Origin: Vogesella mureinivorans
GTDB lineage: Bacteria > Pseudomonadota > Gammaproteobacteria > Burkholderiales > Chromobacteriaceae
Length of the DNA: 64,000 nt
Direction of reading: 5' to 3'
NCBI RefSeq assembly: GCF_007644035.1
Contig: NZ_VMTV02000471.1
Coordinates: 62,001-126,000, forward strand
The notes beneath the pieces are model-generated. The model saw only the letters and a program-made list of their open reading frames with translations. It was not told the DNA's origin and searched no databases. The position numbers and the translations under genes were made by a program. Positions 17,135-25,579 of the stretch are shown here, piece by piece (the first letter of the stretch is position 1; every line of letters begins with the position of its first letter).

Positions 17135-18664
17135 TTATCTCCAAAAGGCTAATGAACGAATTCCAGAGCTAACCCATTCGACAGCTGCGCCGGCTGCGCT
17201 CACCACCCCCTTTGCCATATCCACTGCCACCTGTGCCATGGCCTTGCCACCTTCGTAGACGGCTTGACCGATGCTGTTCCCTGCGAGGCCGGCGACTATC
17301 CCGCCGACAATCGCTCCCGTAGCGGTGCCCAGTGGCCCCAGCACTGTGCCGATCGCAGCTCCCAAACTGGCGCCTTCTGCCGCTGCGGCCACACTGAACA
17401 GCACGGCTGTCGTGGTTGCACCCATCGCATCGAGGGCTTCCTGGCCACTCAATTGACCTTGCCGGTAACGGTACAAAACCTTGGCGTTTTCGATGCCCAG
17501 CATCGCGATATTGGCAAGGCGCCCGGCAGGGCTGTACTTGAGCGCTTGCCCCAGCCACCCAGAACGCGCGGCGACAAGCAACGCTCCCGACGCGGCGACT
17601 TGAGTCGCCACGTCGGTGCCGCTATCGACGGTGCTCTCGAAGAACTCTCGCAGTTCTTCGCTTGCGGTTTGCTGCGTGTTGCCGTTGAGCCGCCGGCCCA
17701 ATATCCGCAGGCCGTGAAAGGCACCAGAGATAGCGACGCCAGCCAGCACTTGCTTGCCGAGTTGCTTGGCGATCGTAGTGCGGTTCAGTGTGTTCCAGTC
17801 GTACGGATTGATTTCGTTCTGTTGCTGCGCCTGCTCCTGCTGGGCCTTGGCCTCCTGCTTGGACAACGGTTCGGATTGGATGCCGTCGTATTCAAGATGG
17901 TCAGTGCTATTGGCAACGTCTTGTCCCTCAGGAACCAGCTTCCGTTGCCCGCGGTAGTCACCCCGCTCGAACATCTTCTGCGTGGCGTCGGCATCCTGAC
18001 CGTACTTGGACTGATAGCGTCGGACGACTTTGCCGGTTTCGTCCCTGACGACGATGTCTACCGAGTTGGCTTCGGTAGATGCACGCATTTCCGCCCGGAG
18101 GCTACTGCCCTTGAGCTGGGCATCGAGGTTGAAGGTTTCGACGTGGTGCCGTTCAGCGATGAAACCGTCGAGGTTGAGGCTTTGGCTGATCTGCCCATCG
18201 CTACGTGTGATGGTCTGCAGCATGTTCTCGTTCGCTTGGCGCAGGGCCTGATCCAGCGAGGCTGCATATTCCCCGACCTGAGCCACGCCGTGTGCTGTTG
18301 TGCCTTGCTCGACCTGCTTGACGATCCAACTTTCGCGGCTATTGCCTCGGGCAAGGTGGTCTTGCAAATCAGCCTGCTTGGCCGTCGTCGTCTCGATAGC
18401 AGATACGATGTCTCGAGCAGAGTCGCGGATTTCTTGCTCATCACGGAACAGTTGCGGGTATTTGTTCAACTGCTGAAAAAGCCAGGCTTCTGGTTGCACA
18501 TCTTGCTTTGCCTGGTTATATGAGTTGATGAACTCTCGCTGCGTTTGGGCTGCTTGTTCGTAATCGGTATCTGTTCCGAAAACCGCCAAAGCACGCTTTG
18601 TTTGGGTTTCGTTCTGCTCGGTAACATCGCTTGTGTCGGCCGGCACTTCCACGAGCTGATTCAT
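17135..18664 (-). CDS. Putative QxK nuclease with C-terminal glycine-zipper membrane region
   Basis: 509 aa from ATG 18664, which has GGAG 7 nt upstream; a TTG one codon earlier is less likely. Residues 1-165 are polar and helical. At about 168-245 a compact domain contains NSVDIVVRDETG...RYQSKYG, an Asp (204) followed by Gln-x-Lys (219-221), the pattern of some PD-(D/E)XK nuclease folds. From about 300 the protein is hydrophobic and glycine/alanine rich (SLGAAIGTVLGPLGTATGAI, then VGGIVAGLAGNSIGQAV), like a glycine-zipper that inserts in membranes. It ends SLAFWR. It is upstream of, and almost contiguous with, the AAA+ ATPase gene. Effector function, by DNA cleavage or membrane damage, is inferred. 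Confidence 0.6.
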   Translation of the reverse strand: MNQLVEVPADTSDVTEQNETQTKRALAVFGTDTDYEQAAQTQREFINSYNQAKQDVQPEAWLFQQLNKYPQLFRDEQEIRDSARDIVSAIETTTAKQADLQDHLARGNSRESWIVKQVEQGTTAHGVAQVGEYAASLDQALRQANENMLQTITRSDGQISQSLNLDGFIAERHHVETFNLDAQLKGSSLRAEMRASTEANSVDIVVRDETGKVVRRYQSKYGQDADATQKMFERGDYRGQRKLVPEGQDVANSTDHLEYDGIQSEPLSKQEAKAQQEQAQQQNEINPYDWNTLNRTTIAKQLGKQVLAGVAISGAFHGLRILGRRLNGNTQQTASEELREFFESTVDSGTDVATQVAASGALLVAARSGWLGQALKYSPAGRLANIAMLGIENAKVLYRYRQGQLSGQEALDAMGATTTAVLFSVAAAAEGASLGAAIGTVLGPLGTATGAIVGGIVAGLAGNSIGQAVYEGGKAMAQVAVDMAKGVVSAAGAAVEWVSSGIRSLAFWR

Positions 18665-19003
18665 CAAATTTCTCCGAAAAGTCGATCATCATTTTGATGC
18701 CAATTGGGAGTGTATCAGGCGTGACTGACAGGATGTGTCATTGCTGGTCTGGTTAAGACACTAGTGAAGGTAAGGGATTTGTTGTGCAGGCTGAAGTATG
18801 TTGGCATATGGTGAGAGGTTGGCCGTTACCCTGTGTCTCCATTGCTGCGCTCATGCGTAGTTGCAATGCCTCGGTGGCACTTAGTGGGATTCTTTCGTTC
18901 TTGGATAATCAAAGCAGGATCGCCGGGTAAGGGAGAGTCCTGATCAGCTGAGAGCTAACAATGCTCTCTATGGGTATGCTAGGAGTCTTAATGTATGAGT
19001 CTT
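18665..19003. other. Intergenic region, operon promoter expected, no gene seen
   Basis: This stretch should contain the promoter of the operon starting at 18664. A short inverted repeat, TGACA-GGATG-TGTCA (about 18727-18741), is a possible operator. I find no coding frame or RNA gene. Confidence 0.35.
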
Positions 19004-19141
19004 CGACAGACTATATTTGAAACCTACACATACTCAAGGCTAAGAACAGCCATGCCCGACAGACTTTACTTGCATTTCCTTAAAATTCATGATCATTAAA
19101 AATCAATGAGTTAAGGTGTGATTTTCCGACAGACTTTATTT
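19004..19141. repeat. Three direct repeats, possible transposon-end binding sites
   Basis: CGACAGACTATATTT (19004-19018), CGACAGACTTTACTT (19057-19071) and CGACAGACTTTATTT (19127-19141) share 13 or more of 15 positions and point the same way, 53 and 70 bp apart. Irregularly spaced repeats of this length are typical of TniA/TnsB-type transposase sites at the ends of Tn5053/Tn7-like transposons. The last repeat touches the broken end of a DUF4917 gene. Confidence 0.55.
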
Positions 19142-19143
19142 CG

Positions 19144-19374
19144 TCAGATCACCTGCCATACCAGTCGAAGGATCAGCTCGAAATCAAACGTCTCAAAGAA
19201 GGTGAATAGGTCATTTACGTCATCTGCGAGCAAGCCATTTTGCTAGGCGTGGGCCTGCAATGAGCGATAGTCGAACCTCCGAGAAACGGCAATGCTCGCC
19301 CCATTGCCCAACAGAATCGTTCCTCGGTGGTAGTTAGCAGCAATCTGAGCCCACTGCATAATGGGGTGTGGCAT
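19144..19374 (-). pseudogene. DUF4917-family gene fragment with internal stop
   Basis: The frame starts at ATG 19374 as MPHPIMQWAQIAANY, continues ILLGNGASIAVSRRFDYRSL, hits TAG at 19243-19245, and resumes as DLFTFFETFDFELILRLVW before a TGA at 19144. The GNGASIAVS and FETxDFELxLR pieces are hallmarks of DUF4917 proteins, which are common in defence islands. Only about 77 of the usual 300 or more codons remain. The frame is cut where the CGACAGACTTTATTT repeats begin, as if an element end had landed in it. Confidence 0.7.
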
Positions 19375-19607
19375 ATCAGACCCTTTCCGTTATTTCTTCT
19401 GCATAACTATACCTCAGCGGATCGTCATTACTCCAGTCGGTCCGTTTTTATTACAGCTCAGATGTTGGCCGGGGTGCCGTGAAGGACTGCAACGGGTCGC
19501 TATGGAGAGATTTGCATAGCGGCCACTATGCGCACATCCCAACTATGCACACACACCCTGAGAATCGCAGCACCGGCCGCTGTTCAGGCCGGTGTTGCTA
19601 TGCATAG

Positions 19608-19831
19608 TTACAGCGTCTTCAGGAAACGCATGAGTGAGTCCGGCGCTTGGTACCGAGGTATCTGTGTATCGGGCGCTTCCAGTCGGGCGAGCGCCTTTTC
19701 CTTCATTGCGAGGTCGGCTTCGACGTAGCGATGGGTAGTCGTCGTGCTCTCGTGCCCGAGCCATAGCGCGATCACGTTGAAGGGCACGCCCGACTGAAAG
19801 TAGATGGTCTCGCTGCGAAGACCAGCTTTCT
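19608..19831 (-). pseudogene. Tyrosine recombinase C-terminal remnant
   Basis: A frame reads SGVPFNVIALWLGHESTTTT, then HRYVEADLAMKEKALARLE, and ends at TAA 19608-19610. This is the last catalytic box of a XerD-like integrase with His (LGH) and nucleophile Tyr (HRY). The Arg and HxxR boxes are absent. The upstream part runs in another frame into unrelated sequence beginning MGKTRSLLGYLTREG, with a ribosome-binding site. Only the tail of an integrase from a lost element survives. Confidence 0.75.
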
Positions 19832-20024
19832 CCGGGTTGCACTAGCACCGCGACCATCCCCTCACGCGTGAGGTAGCCCAACAGAGACCGTGTTTTTCCC
19901 ATGGCGGTCTCCTCAAGTGGGACCACCACTGCACAAAACGGCGGAAACTATGTCCAGATCCGCGCTGCCCAATCGGGCCTGATGCCACGCCGGCACTGAA
20001 TCGGCCAATCCCTACTCATCCAAC

Positions 20025-20051
20025 ATGCGCATAGTTGCGATATGCGCATAG
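20025..20051. repeat. Paired ATGCGCATAG direct repeats
   Basis: ATGCGCATAG occurs at 20025-20034 and 20042-20051, 17 bp apart. ATGCGCAT is itself palindromic. Related words (CTATGCGCA near 19526, AACTATGCAC near 19541, CTATGCATAGTTAC near 19598) surround the integrase remnant. These may be recombinase-binding sites of the lost element. Confidence 0.4.
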
Positions 20052-20613
20052 GGGGCGGGAGTACGTATTCGCTAGATCGGAAAGCTGCCGTTTGTCGTCT
20101 CGCAAGACTAAACGGCAGCTAAGCAGTCGGTTGCTGCCTGTTTTTTGCATTGATCCAACGACCGCTTTGGCCGACAATCTGCCGTTGACCCCTTCCGGAC
20201 GGCTACAGGTCGGCCAAAGCTGTCTTCCTCCCCATCAGCTCTGAGTGTCTGTTCTGGGCAACATACCGGGCTTTTTCCTTGCACCGTAGCCGAAGGGCGA
20301 CTTTCTGACTTGGGGAACGCCCACTTTCGCCAAAGCAGACGATCACAGAAACATCCGCATCCCAAAGCCGCCGCTCAACGTCACGGCTAGATAGCCGTAA
20401 GTCCTAGTTTCCGTAGCTGCTGGTGCATGATTTCTGCTTTCAGAACCTCTCTTTGCAGAAGAGCCTTAACGCCCATATCGCACCGTTGATTGAAGCTTGT
20501 TACACGAGAATGCTAATGACAAATGGCTTGAGTTCATGGTATTTAGGTCAAATAATGGCTGTCAGCCATATCATTTGATATACCGACCTGCGTGTCCGTA
20601 TAGGGAGAGCGAT
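20052..20613. other. Intergenic region, no gene seen
   Basis: Contains an imperfect inverted repeat, AGCTGCCGTTT (near 20081) and AAACGGCAGCT (near 20109). It could be a terminator-like hairpin, without a clear T-tract. The promoter of the DUF4297/SMC operon should lie in the right half. I see no coding sequence. Confidence 0.35.
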
Positions 20614-21759
20614 TTGAGCGGTGCCAACGGCATGGCGGAGTTTTTGTCCGTCGCGAACAACCCTAAGTACTCAGAATCCGGTGGTGGGCATGGGGCCAAG
20701 GGTGTCGACTTTTCGCGCATCTGGGCCGTCTTCCGGATGATTGAGTTGGAGAAGGCCAACGAGCCCGACTTCCTTATCCTCTTCGAGTCAGTTCAGGACG
20801 TCGCCGAACTTGACTCCGTGACAGCACCGACGCGCGCGAAGGTCTATCAGGTCAAGAAGAAAGACTCCGGCACTTGGACGTGGTCCGTACTTACCGGCAC
20901 CGTCGAACCCAAAGCCGCGCCATCCAAATCTCCAAAGCCCCCTGACTTAAAAAAGGTCTCGGAGTCCGTTCTTGGCAAGCTGCACCTAAGCTTGAACGCT
21001 TTCACAGCACTTCCAGTTCAGGGCGTATTCATCTCTAACCAAGGCTGCGACTTCCCGCTCGAAGCCGGCGGTTCAACGGCCACAACGATGTCCTGCTCGC
21101 TCGCAGACTTGGCTGCTGACCGTGTGAAGCTGTTAACCGACAGCTTCGGTTCGCTCTCACCAGGCGGCCCGCCACCGGACCTGACGCGCGTGAAGCTGCA
21201 GAAGGTTGCCATACACCCAGACAACCTTAATGCACCTGCAATTGAAGCAGCGTTGGACCTGCTGAATGAGCGCAGCCCGGAGCACGCAGGCCAAGCAAAG
21301 GCCTTCGTCGAGTCACTTGTGATGAAAGTTTCGCCCCTGACTCGTCGCACCGATACCTGTCTGTCGTTTGTCGAGCTCGTCAAAGAGCGTGGTTTTTCCA
21401 GGGGGTCATTTACGGCCGCTCTAGCAGCTCTGGAAACCGTGCCTGACCGGAATGCGTTGTTCAACGACTGGATGACCCAGCTTCAGTTAGAAGGGGTGGA
21501 CATCATAACCATCACGTCTGTGCGCGTCGCAGCCACGCGCGCCCAGCAAGACCGGCTAATTGGAGGAACTACCGTCTCCAAAGCAATCGACGACTTCAGC
21601 GATGCCTGGATTGCTAGCAACCCGCCCACATCAAAGTTGCGGCCGTACGTCGAGGCTGCGCTAACCGAGCTCAAGGTCCAGTTCAGTGCACATCGCGACT
21701 ACGACCTAATAGCCCGGTTTGTCATGAGAGCCATAACAAAATGCGTGGACCCGAACTGA
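20614..21759 (+). CDS. DUF4297/Cap4-type nuclease (Lamassu LmuA-like)
   Basis: TTG 20614 is chosen as start because AGGGAG lies 5 nt upstream. An ATG at 20632 lacks a site, and an ATG at 20497 adds about 40 residues without family character. The product is 381 aa. The N-terminal third, GGGHGAKGVDFSRIWAVFRM, DFLILFESVQDVAEL and KVYQVKKKDSG, is the DUF4297/Cap4 dsDNA endonuclease fold, with Glu/Asp and the QVK motif as catalytic residues. The C-terminal part is helical. The SMC-like ATPase gene follows by 33 bp in the same direction. This pair is the core of Lamassu-type defence. An ABC-3C-type system is the main alternative. Confidence 0.78.
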   Translation: MSGANGMAEFLSVANNPKYSESGGGHGAKGVDFSRIWAVFRMIELEKANEPDFLILFESVQDVAELDSVTAPTRAKVYQVKKKDSGTWTWSVLTGTVEPKAAPSKSPKPPDLKKVSESVLGKLHLSLNAFTALPVQGVFISNQGCDFPLEAGGSTATTMSCSLADLAADRVKLLTDSFGSLSPGGPPPDLTRVKLQKVAIHPDNLNAPAIEAALDLLNERSPEHAGQAKAFVESLVMKVSPLTRRTDTCLSFVELVKERGFSRGSFTAALAALETVPDRNALFNDWMTQLQLEGVDIITITSVRVAATRAQQDRLIGGTTVSKAIDDFSDAWIASNPPTSKLRPYVEAALTELKVQFSAHRDYDLIARFVMRAITKCVDPN

Positions 21760-21792
21760 GACTCCTCGTCCGAAGCCTGAGAACTAAAGACT

Positions 21793-23499
21793 ATGCATCG
21801 CTTCCGATTCAAAAACATCTGGCTGCTCTCACATCAGGAGCACAAGGCTCGCCATGTGGAGTTCCATCCGAGCAAGAACCTACTGGTGGGAAGGAACCAC
21901 ACCGGGAAGACGACGCTGATTCGGAGCCTGTTTGATACGCTCGGAGCCACCCCGCAAGGAAAGCTCGAACAATGGGATGAGAACGCTGTCTCACTGCTGG
22001 AGTTCTCTGTTGATGAGAAGTGCTATTTCGCACTCCATCAGGATGGTCGGCGAGCACTCTTTGACGCGACTTTCAACCTACTCATCTCCACGGCGAAGTT
22101 CGGTGAATGGTCTAAGAGCTTCTGCCAGATAACTAACTTCAACCTGGTCTTCTCTGACAAGAAGCAGGCAGAGGTTGTCCCCGCCGATCCGTCATGCTTC
22201 TTCGCGCCGTTCTACGTAAACCAGGACGGAAGTTGGCAGGCAGAATGGAACACGTTCGGCGGCATGAAGCGCTTCACCGCTCCGTTTAAGTCAATCCTCG
22301 AGTACTTCACCGGCGTCTGCCCACCTGAGTACTACACTGCGAGCGCAAAAAAGTCCCAGCACGCTAAGGCACTTGAAGACCACCGTCGGGAATACAAGCT
22401 GCTGGAGCGCGCCATCGAGCGTTTTAGCAAGTCTTTGCCGCTGGTAGGCCCCAAAATCAACGCTGACAACTTTGCCGCCGAGATTGAGCAGCTCACCAAA
22501 GAGGTTAGTGTTCTCAACGCTCGGCAGGAGGGGCTTCGGAGCGTTGCTGTCCGTGAACAAGAGCTCCTGAAGAGTCTGGACCATCAGATTCACCTCGCTG
22601 AAGGAGCCCTAACGGCATACGACAGCGATGCTAAGTACCTACTCAAAGAAGGTGCCACGCCACTCATCTGCCCGACGTGCCACGCTGAGCATGAGAAGCC
22701 CTTCCTTGATCTGCTGGAGTTCGCCGAGGATGCCCGGGTCCTTCGGGAGCTCGCTGCACGACTCCGAGAGGATGCCGCGGAGGTCCGCATGCGAACATAC
22801 AAGGCATTCTCTGAGCTGAATTCACTCAACGAGAATTACTTGCGCATCTCCCAACTGCTGGACTCGCGCAAGGGGCAGTTGAAGTTCAAGGATGTTGTCG
22901 AAAGCCTTGGCGCCGAATCCGCATTCGCGGCCTTCGAAGAGGAGCGCAAACAGATCCAAGTTGCCATCGACACCGTGGTTCTCGCTATCGATACACTTGA
23001 GACAAAGATGAACGAGCTCCGCTCGCCCAAGCGTACGAAGGCAATCCTGACGGATTTTCGCGAGCACTATGCCGCTAGCCGTGTTGCACTGCAGTTGCAC
23101 TCCGTGCCGACCAAGACAATGCAGCTGGCGTCCCGCCCTTCCCTTTCGGGCAGCGGCGGCCCACGCTCCATCCTAGCCTACTACGCTGCTATCTGGCGCA
23201 CCGTGCAGGGCAAGACGGGAACTTACGACATTCCAGTAGTCATCGACTCCCCCAATCAGCAGGCTCAAGACGATTTCAACCTTCCAGCTGTCCTGAGCTT
23301 TATCGCCGAGGACCTACCCGCCGGCATGCAGCTCATCGTTGGTCTGGAGACGCCAACCGACTTCGCTTTCGACCGCGAAGTGACTCTCATGGAGAAGTTC
23401 GGAATGCTCACTGAAAGCGAGTGGGGGCCTACTCTGGCACTGGTGGAGCCTCTTCTGAAAAAGATGTACGACGCGACCCTTGCGCAGAGTCAAAGCTAA
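21793..23499 (+). CDS. SMC/Rad50-like ATPase with zinc hook (Lamassu LmuB-like)
   Basis: 568 aa. Walker A is GRNHTGKTT (33-41), with His where most SMC/Rad50 proteins have Gly. Coiled-coil segments (about 195-285 and 310-420) flank a CPTC zinc hook (293-296). The C-terminal half has an SGSGGPRSILAYYAAIW signature-like segment (about 450-466) and a Walker B-like VVIDSPNQQAQ (about 482-492). SMC-type subunits of Lamassu recognise DNA ends or replication structures and release the paired nuclease. The coiled coil is short compared with Rad50. No third small subunit (LmuC) is visible; the next gene is a dGTPase. Confidence 0.8.
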   Translation: MHRFRFKNIWLLSHQEHKARHVEFHPSKNLLVGRNHTGKTTLIRSLFDTLGATPQGKLEQWDENAVSLLEFSVDEKCYFALHQDGRRALFDATFNLLISTAKFGEWSKSFCQITNFNLVFSDKKQAEVVPADPSCFFAPFYVNQDGSWQAEWNTFGGMKRFTAPFKSILEYFTGVCPPEYYTASAKKSQHAKALEDHRREYKLLERAIERFSKSLPLVGPKINADNFAAEIEQLTKEVSVLNARQEGLRSVAVREQELLKSLDHQIHLAEGALTAYDSDAKYLLKEGATPLICPTCHAEHEKPFLDLLEFAEDARVLRELAARLREDAAEVRMRTYKAFSELNSLNENYLRISQLLDSRKGQLKFKDVVESLGAESAFAAFEEERKQIQVAIDTVVLAIDTLETKMNELRSPKRTKAILTDFREHYAASRVALQLHSVPTKTMQLASRPSLSGSGGPRSILAYYAAIWRTVQGKTGTYDIPVVIDSPNQQAQDDFNLPAVLSFIAEDLPAGMQLIVGLETPTDFAFDREVTLMEKFGMLTESEWGPTLALVEPLLKKMYDATLAQSQS

Positions 23500-23588
23500 T
23501 GTTTGATAGGTAGCCGAGCAAACCAAGACCTCATCTGCACGCATTGTAAATGTCCGTGAAAATCGCAACCCTGAGAGCCAAACTCAAC

Positions 23589-23621
23589 GGCTGACTCAGG
23601 AGAAAAATTCCTGACTCAGCC
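23589..23621. promoter_or_regulatory. Hairpin between the SMC ATPase and dGTPase genes
   Basis: GGCTGACTCAGGA (23589-23601) and TCCTGACTCAGCC (23609-23621) pair along 13 bp with one mismatch. No T-tract follows, so it may be an operator or attenuator before the dGTPase gene rather than a terminator. Confidence 0.4.
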
Positions 23622-23673
23622 ACTGCCGACAGAGAAACGCATTGGTTCAGATTAACTGAAAGAGAAACTCTAT

Positions 23674-25002
23674 ATGACTGATAACATTTGGGACTCACGC
23701 AGACTTCATGATCCACGCCGGAGTAGCGATGTTCGTTCTGAATGGGAGCGTGACTACGCTCGCTTGATTCACTCATCTGCGTTCCGCCGTTTGCAATCAA
23801 AAACTCAAGTATTGGGTTTAGGCGAGAGTGATTTTTATCGTACCCGGCTGACACACTCCATGGAGGTAGCACAGATTGGGGTGGGCATCGTACGGTGGCT
23901 AAAGTCCCTGCATAAGGACCAAACAGATATCGTTAATGCACTGCCACCATCCGCTCTGATGAACTCTATCTGTTTGGCACATGACATTGGGCACCCACCA
24001 TTTGGTCATGGCGGTGAAGTGGCATTGAACCTCTGTATGCGTGGCTTTGGAGGGTTTGAAGGCAATGGTCAGACCCTACGAATTTTGTCTCGCCTGGACA
24101 AGTACACTGCCGAGCATGGATTAAACCCGACCCGTCGCCTGCTGCTGGGTGTGCTGAAGTATCCAGCATCTTATGGTGCAACGGTACAGTCAGACGCATA
24201 CGGAGACGTTGCGACTCCGAGCTGGCTAAGCAAGGCGGAAAAACAGCATCCGCCCAAGTGCTATATGGATGATGAGCAAGACGTGGTGAACTGGATTCTT
24301 GAGCCTCTAGCAATAGAGGAAAAACTGGCCTTCACGAAGTTACAGCCTCATAAGTCAGGTCATCTGAAACCAATTTACAAGGGACTGGACACTTCTATCA
24401 TGGAGCTGGCTGATGATATTTCGTATAGCCTGCATGATCTAGAAGATGCAATTTCTCTTGGCATGATTACCAAAAAGGACTGGGTAGCTCATAACGAAGG
24501 AAAAGAAGAATTGTTCCGCGATTGTGGGGATAATAGCAACAGCCTAGCTGAAAATTTATTTTCTGATGAAAGCTACCAGCGAAAAAAAGCAATTGGCAAT
24601 TTGGTTCATAAATTTATCATCAGCACCACGGTTAGAGAGTCCGTATTCCCATTGGCAACCACAAGCCTGATTAGGTTGAATGCTTATATGGACGAGGCTC
24701 ACGAAAGAATGCTGGAGCATATATTTGACTTGGTAATGAAAAAAGTGATCAAGAGTAGCAATGTTCAGCAGCTTGAGTTCAAAGGCCAGAGGCTGGTCGT
24801 AGAGCTTTTTGAAGCATTGAGTTCTGATCCTGAGAGGCTACTACCTGGCAATACCCGGAAGCGCTACACGGATGAAAGTACCCAGCAAAAGAAGATGCGG
24901 ATTATCTGTGACTTCATTGCTGGCATGACTGATGAATACGCTACTCGTATGTACGAAAAGCTTTATTACCCTCACAAAGGCTCAATCTTTGATAGGCTGT
25001 AA
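23674..25002 (+). CDS. dgt: dGTPase-like HD-domain triphosphohydrolase
   Basis: 442 aa. HD-domain metal ligands are visible: His in RLTHSMEVAQIG (61), HD in LAHDIGHPPFGHGGE (103-104), and Asp in ELADDISYSLHDLEDAI (around 245). N-terminal SSAFRRLQSKTQV is typical of dGTP triphosphohydrolases, which cleave dGTP to deoxyguanosine and triphosphate. In phage-defence islands such enzymes starve the phage of dNTPs. It follows the Lamassu-like pair in the same direction but 174 bp away, with a hairpin between, so it is probably an independent defence gene. Codon use and GC are like the other island genes, not the chromosomal half. Start ATG 23674 follows AAAGAGAA. Confidence 0.85.
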   Translation: MTDNIWDSRRLHDPRRSSDVRSEWERDYARLIHSSAFRRLQSKTQVLGLGESDFYRTRLTHSMEVAQIGVGIVRWLKSLHKDQTDIVNALPPSALMNSICLAHDIGHPPFGHGGEVALNLCMRGFGGFEGNGQTLRILSRLDKYTAEHGLNPTRRLLLGVLKYPASYGATVQSDAYGDVATPSWLSKAEKQHPPKCYMDDEQDVVNWILEPLAIEEKLAFTKLQPHKSGHLKPIYKGLDTSIMELADDISYSLHDLEDAISLGMITKKDWVAHNEGKEELFRDCGDNSNSLAENLFSDESYQRKKAIGNLVHKFIISTTVRESVFPLATTSLIRLNAYMDEAHERMLEHIFDLVMKKVIKSSNVQQLEFKGQRLVVELFEALSSDPERLLPGNTRKRYTDESTQQKKMRIICDFIAGMTDEYATRMYEKLYYPHKGSIFDRL

Positions 25003-25059
25003 ATTAAATTTTTTTATAAAAAATAATTTTGAATCGCCCATCGTTTGGTAGATTCATTT

Positions 25060-25092
25060 ATGGCCGCTTCCAACCGGAAAGCGGCCATTTTC
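25060..25092. terminator. Terminator downstream of the dGTPase gene
   Basis: ATGGCCGCTT and AAGCGGCCAT arms with a short loop, followed by TTTT on the plus strand. Confidence 0.75.
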
Positions 25093-25223
25093 TACGGGCT
25101 GATAGCTGTCTGCTTAGGCCGATATTCGGCCACTCACCATAGATGAGATGCTGAAGCCCCTATGGCGTCACAGATGTAGCTCTCTTAGAGCAGCAGAACT
25201 GCGTGGCGAGAAGATGGTGAGGC

Positions 25224-25556
25224 TCAGTGAACAGACAACTTAATATGCTTGCCAACCCTGGCCAACATGCCTACTAATGCATCTATGGTGAATTTGGTAG
25301 TCTTCTTGTTGACTACATCAGCCACACGCTGACGTGTCACCCCGAGAATTTCAGCAGCTTCAGTTTGTTTGAACTTATTGGCTTCAATCCATGCAGCCAG
25401 CTCGGTAATCAAGGAGTCCTTGATCGCTAGCTTCACCGCGATTACTCGTTGCGATCTGGCCTTCAGCACGGCGGCCTCTTCCGGTTCGAATCCTAAATCC
25501 ACGAACACGTTGTCATGGATAGAGGTAATGTGCATTGATTTGGTTTCGAAGCTCAC
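25224..25556 (-). CDS. XRE-family regulator (HigA-like)
   Basis: 110 aa from GTG 25556, which has AGGAG 6 nt upstream. The middle, GFEPEEAAVLKARSQRVIAV, and the helix-turn-helix, FKQTEAAEILGVTRQRVADV, match HTH_37/HigA-type antitoxins. It is 23 bp downstream of a Fic gene, so both are probably co-transcribed. The partner toxin gene normally beside this type of antitoxin (HigB/Gp49-like) is absent. The Fic protein may take that place. Confidence 0.75.
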   Translation of the reverse strand: MSFETKSMHITSIHDNVFVDLGFEPEEAAVLKARSQRVIAVKLAIKDSLITELAAWIEANKFKQTEAAEILGVTRQRVADVVNKKTTKFTIDALVGMLARVGKHIKLSVH

Positions 25557-25579
25557 TTCTCACTCCTTGTTAGGCAGGA

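Noticed and set aside
19543-19929. 128-codon minus frame starting MVVPLEETAMGKTRS.
   Set aside because: The conserved integrase tail is in a different frame; this frame is only its shadow joined to unrelated sequence.
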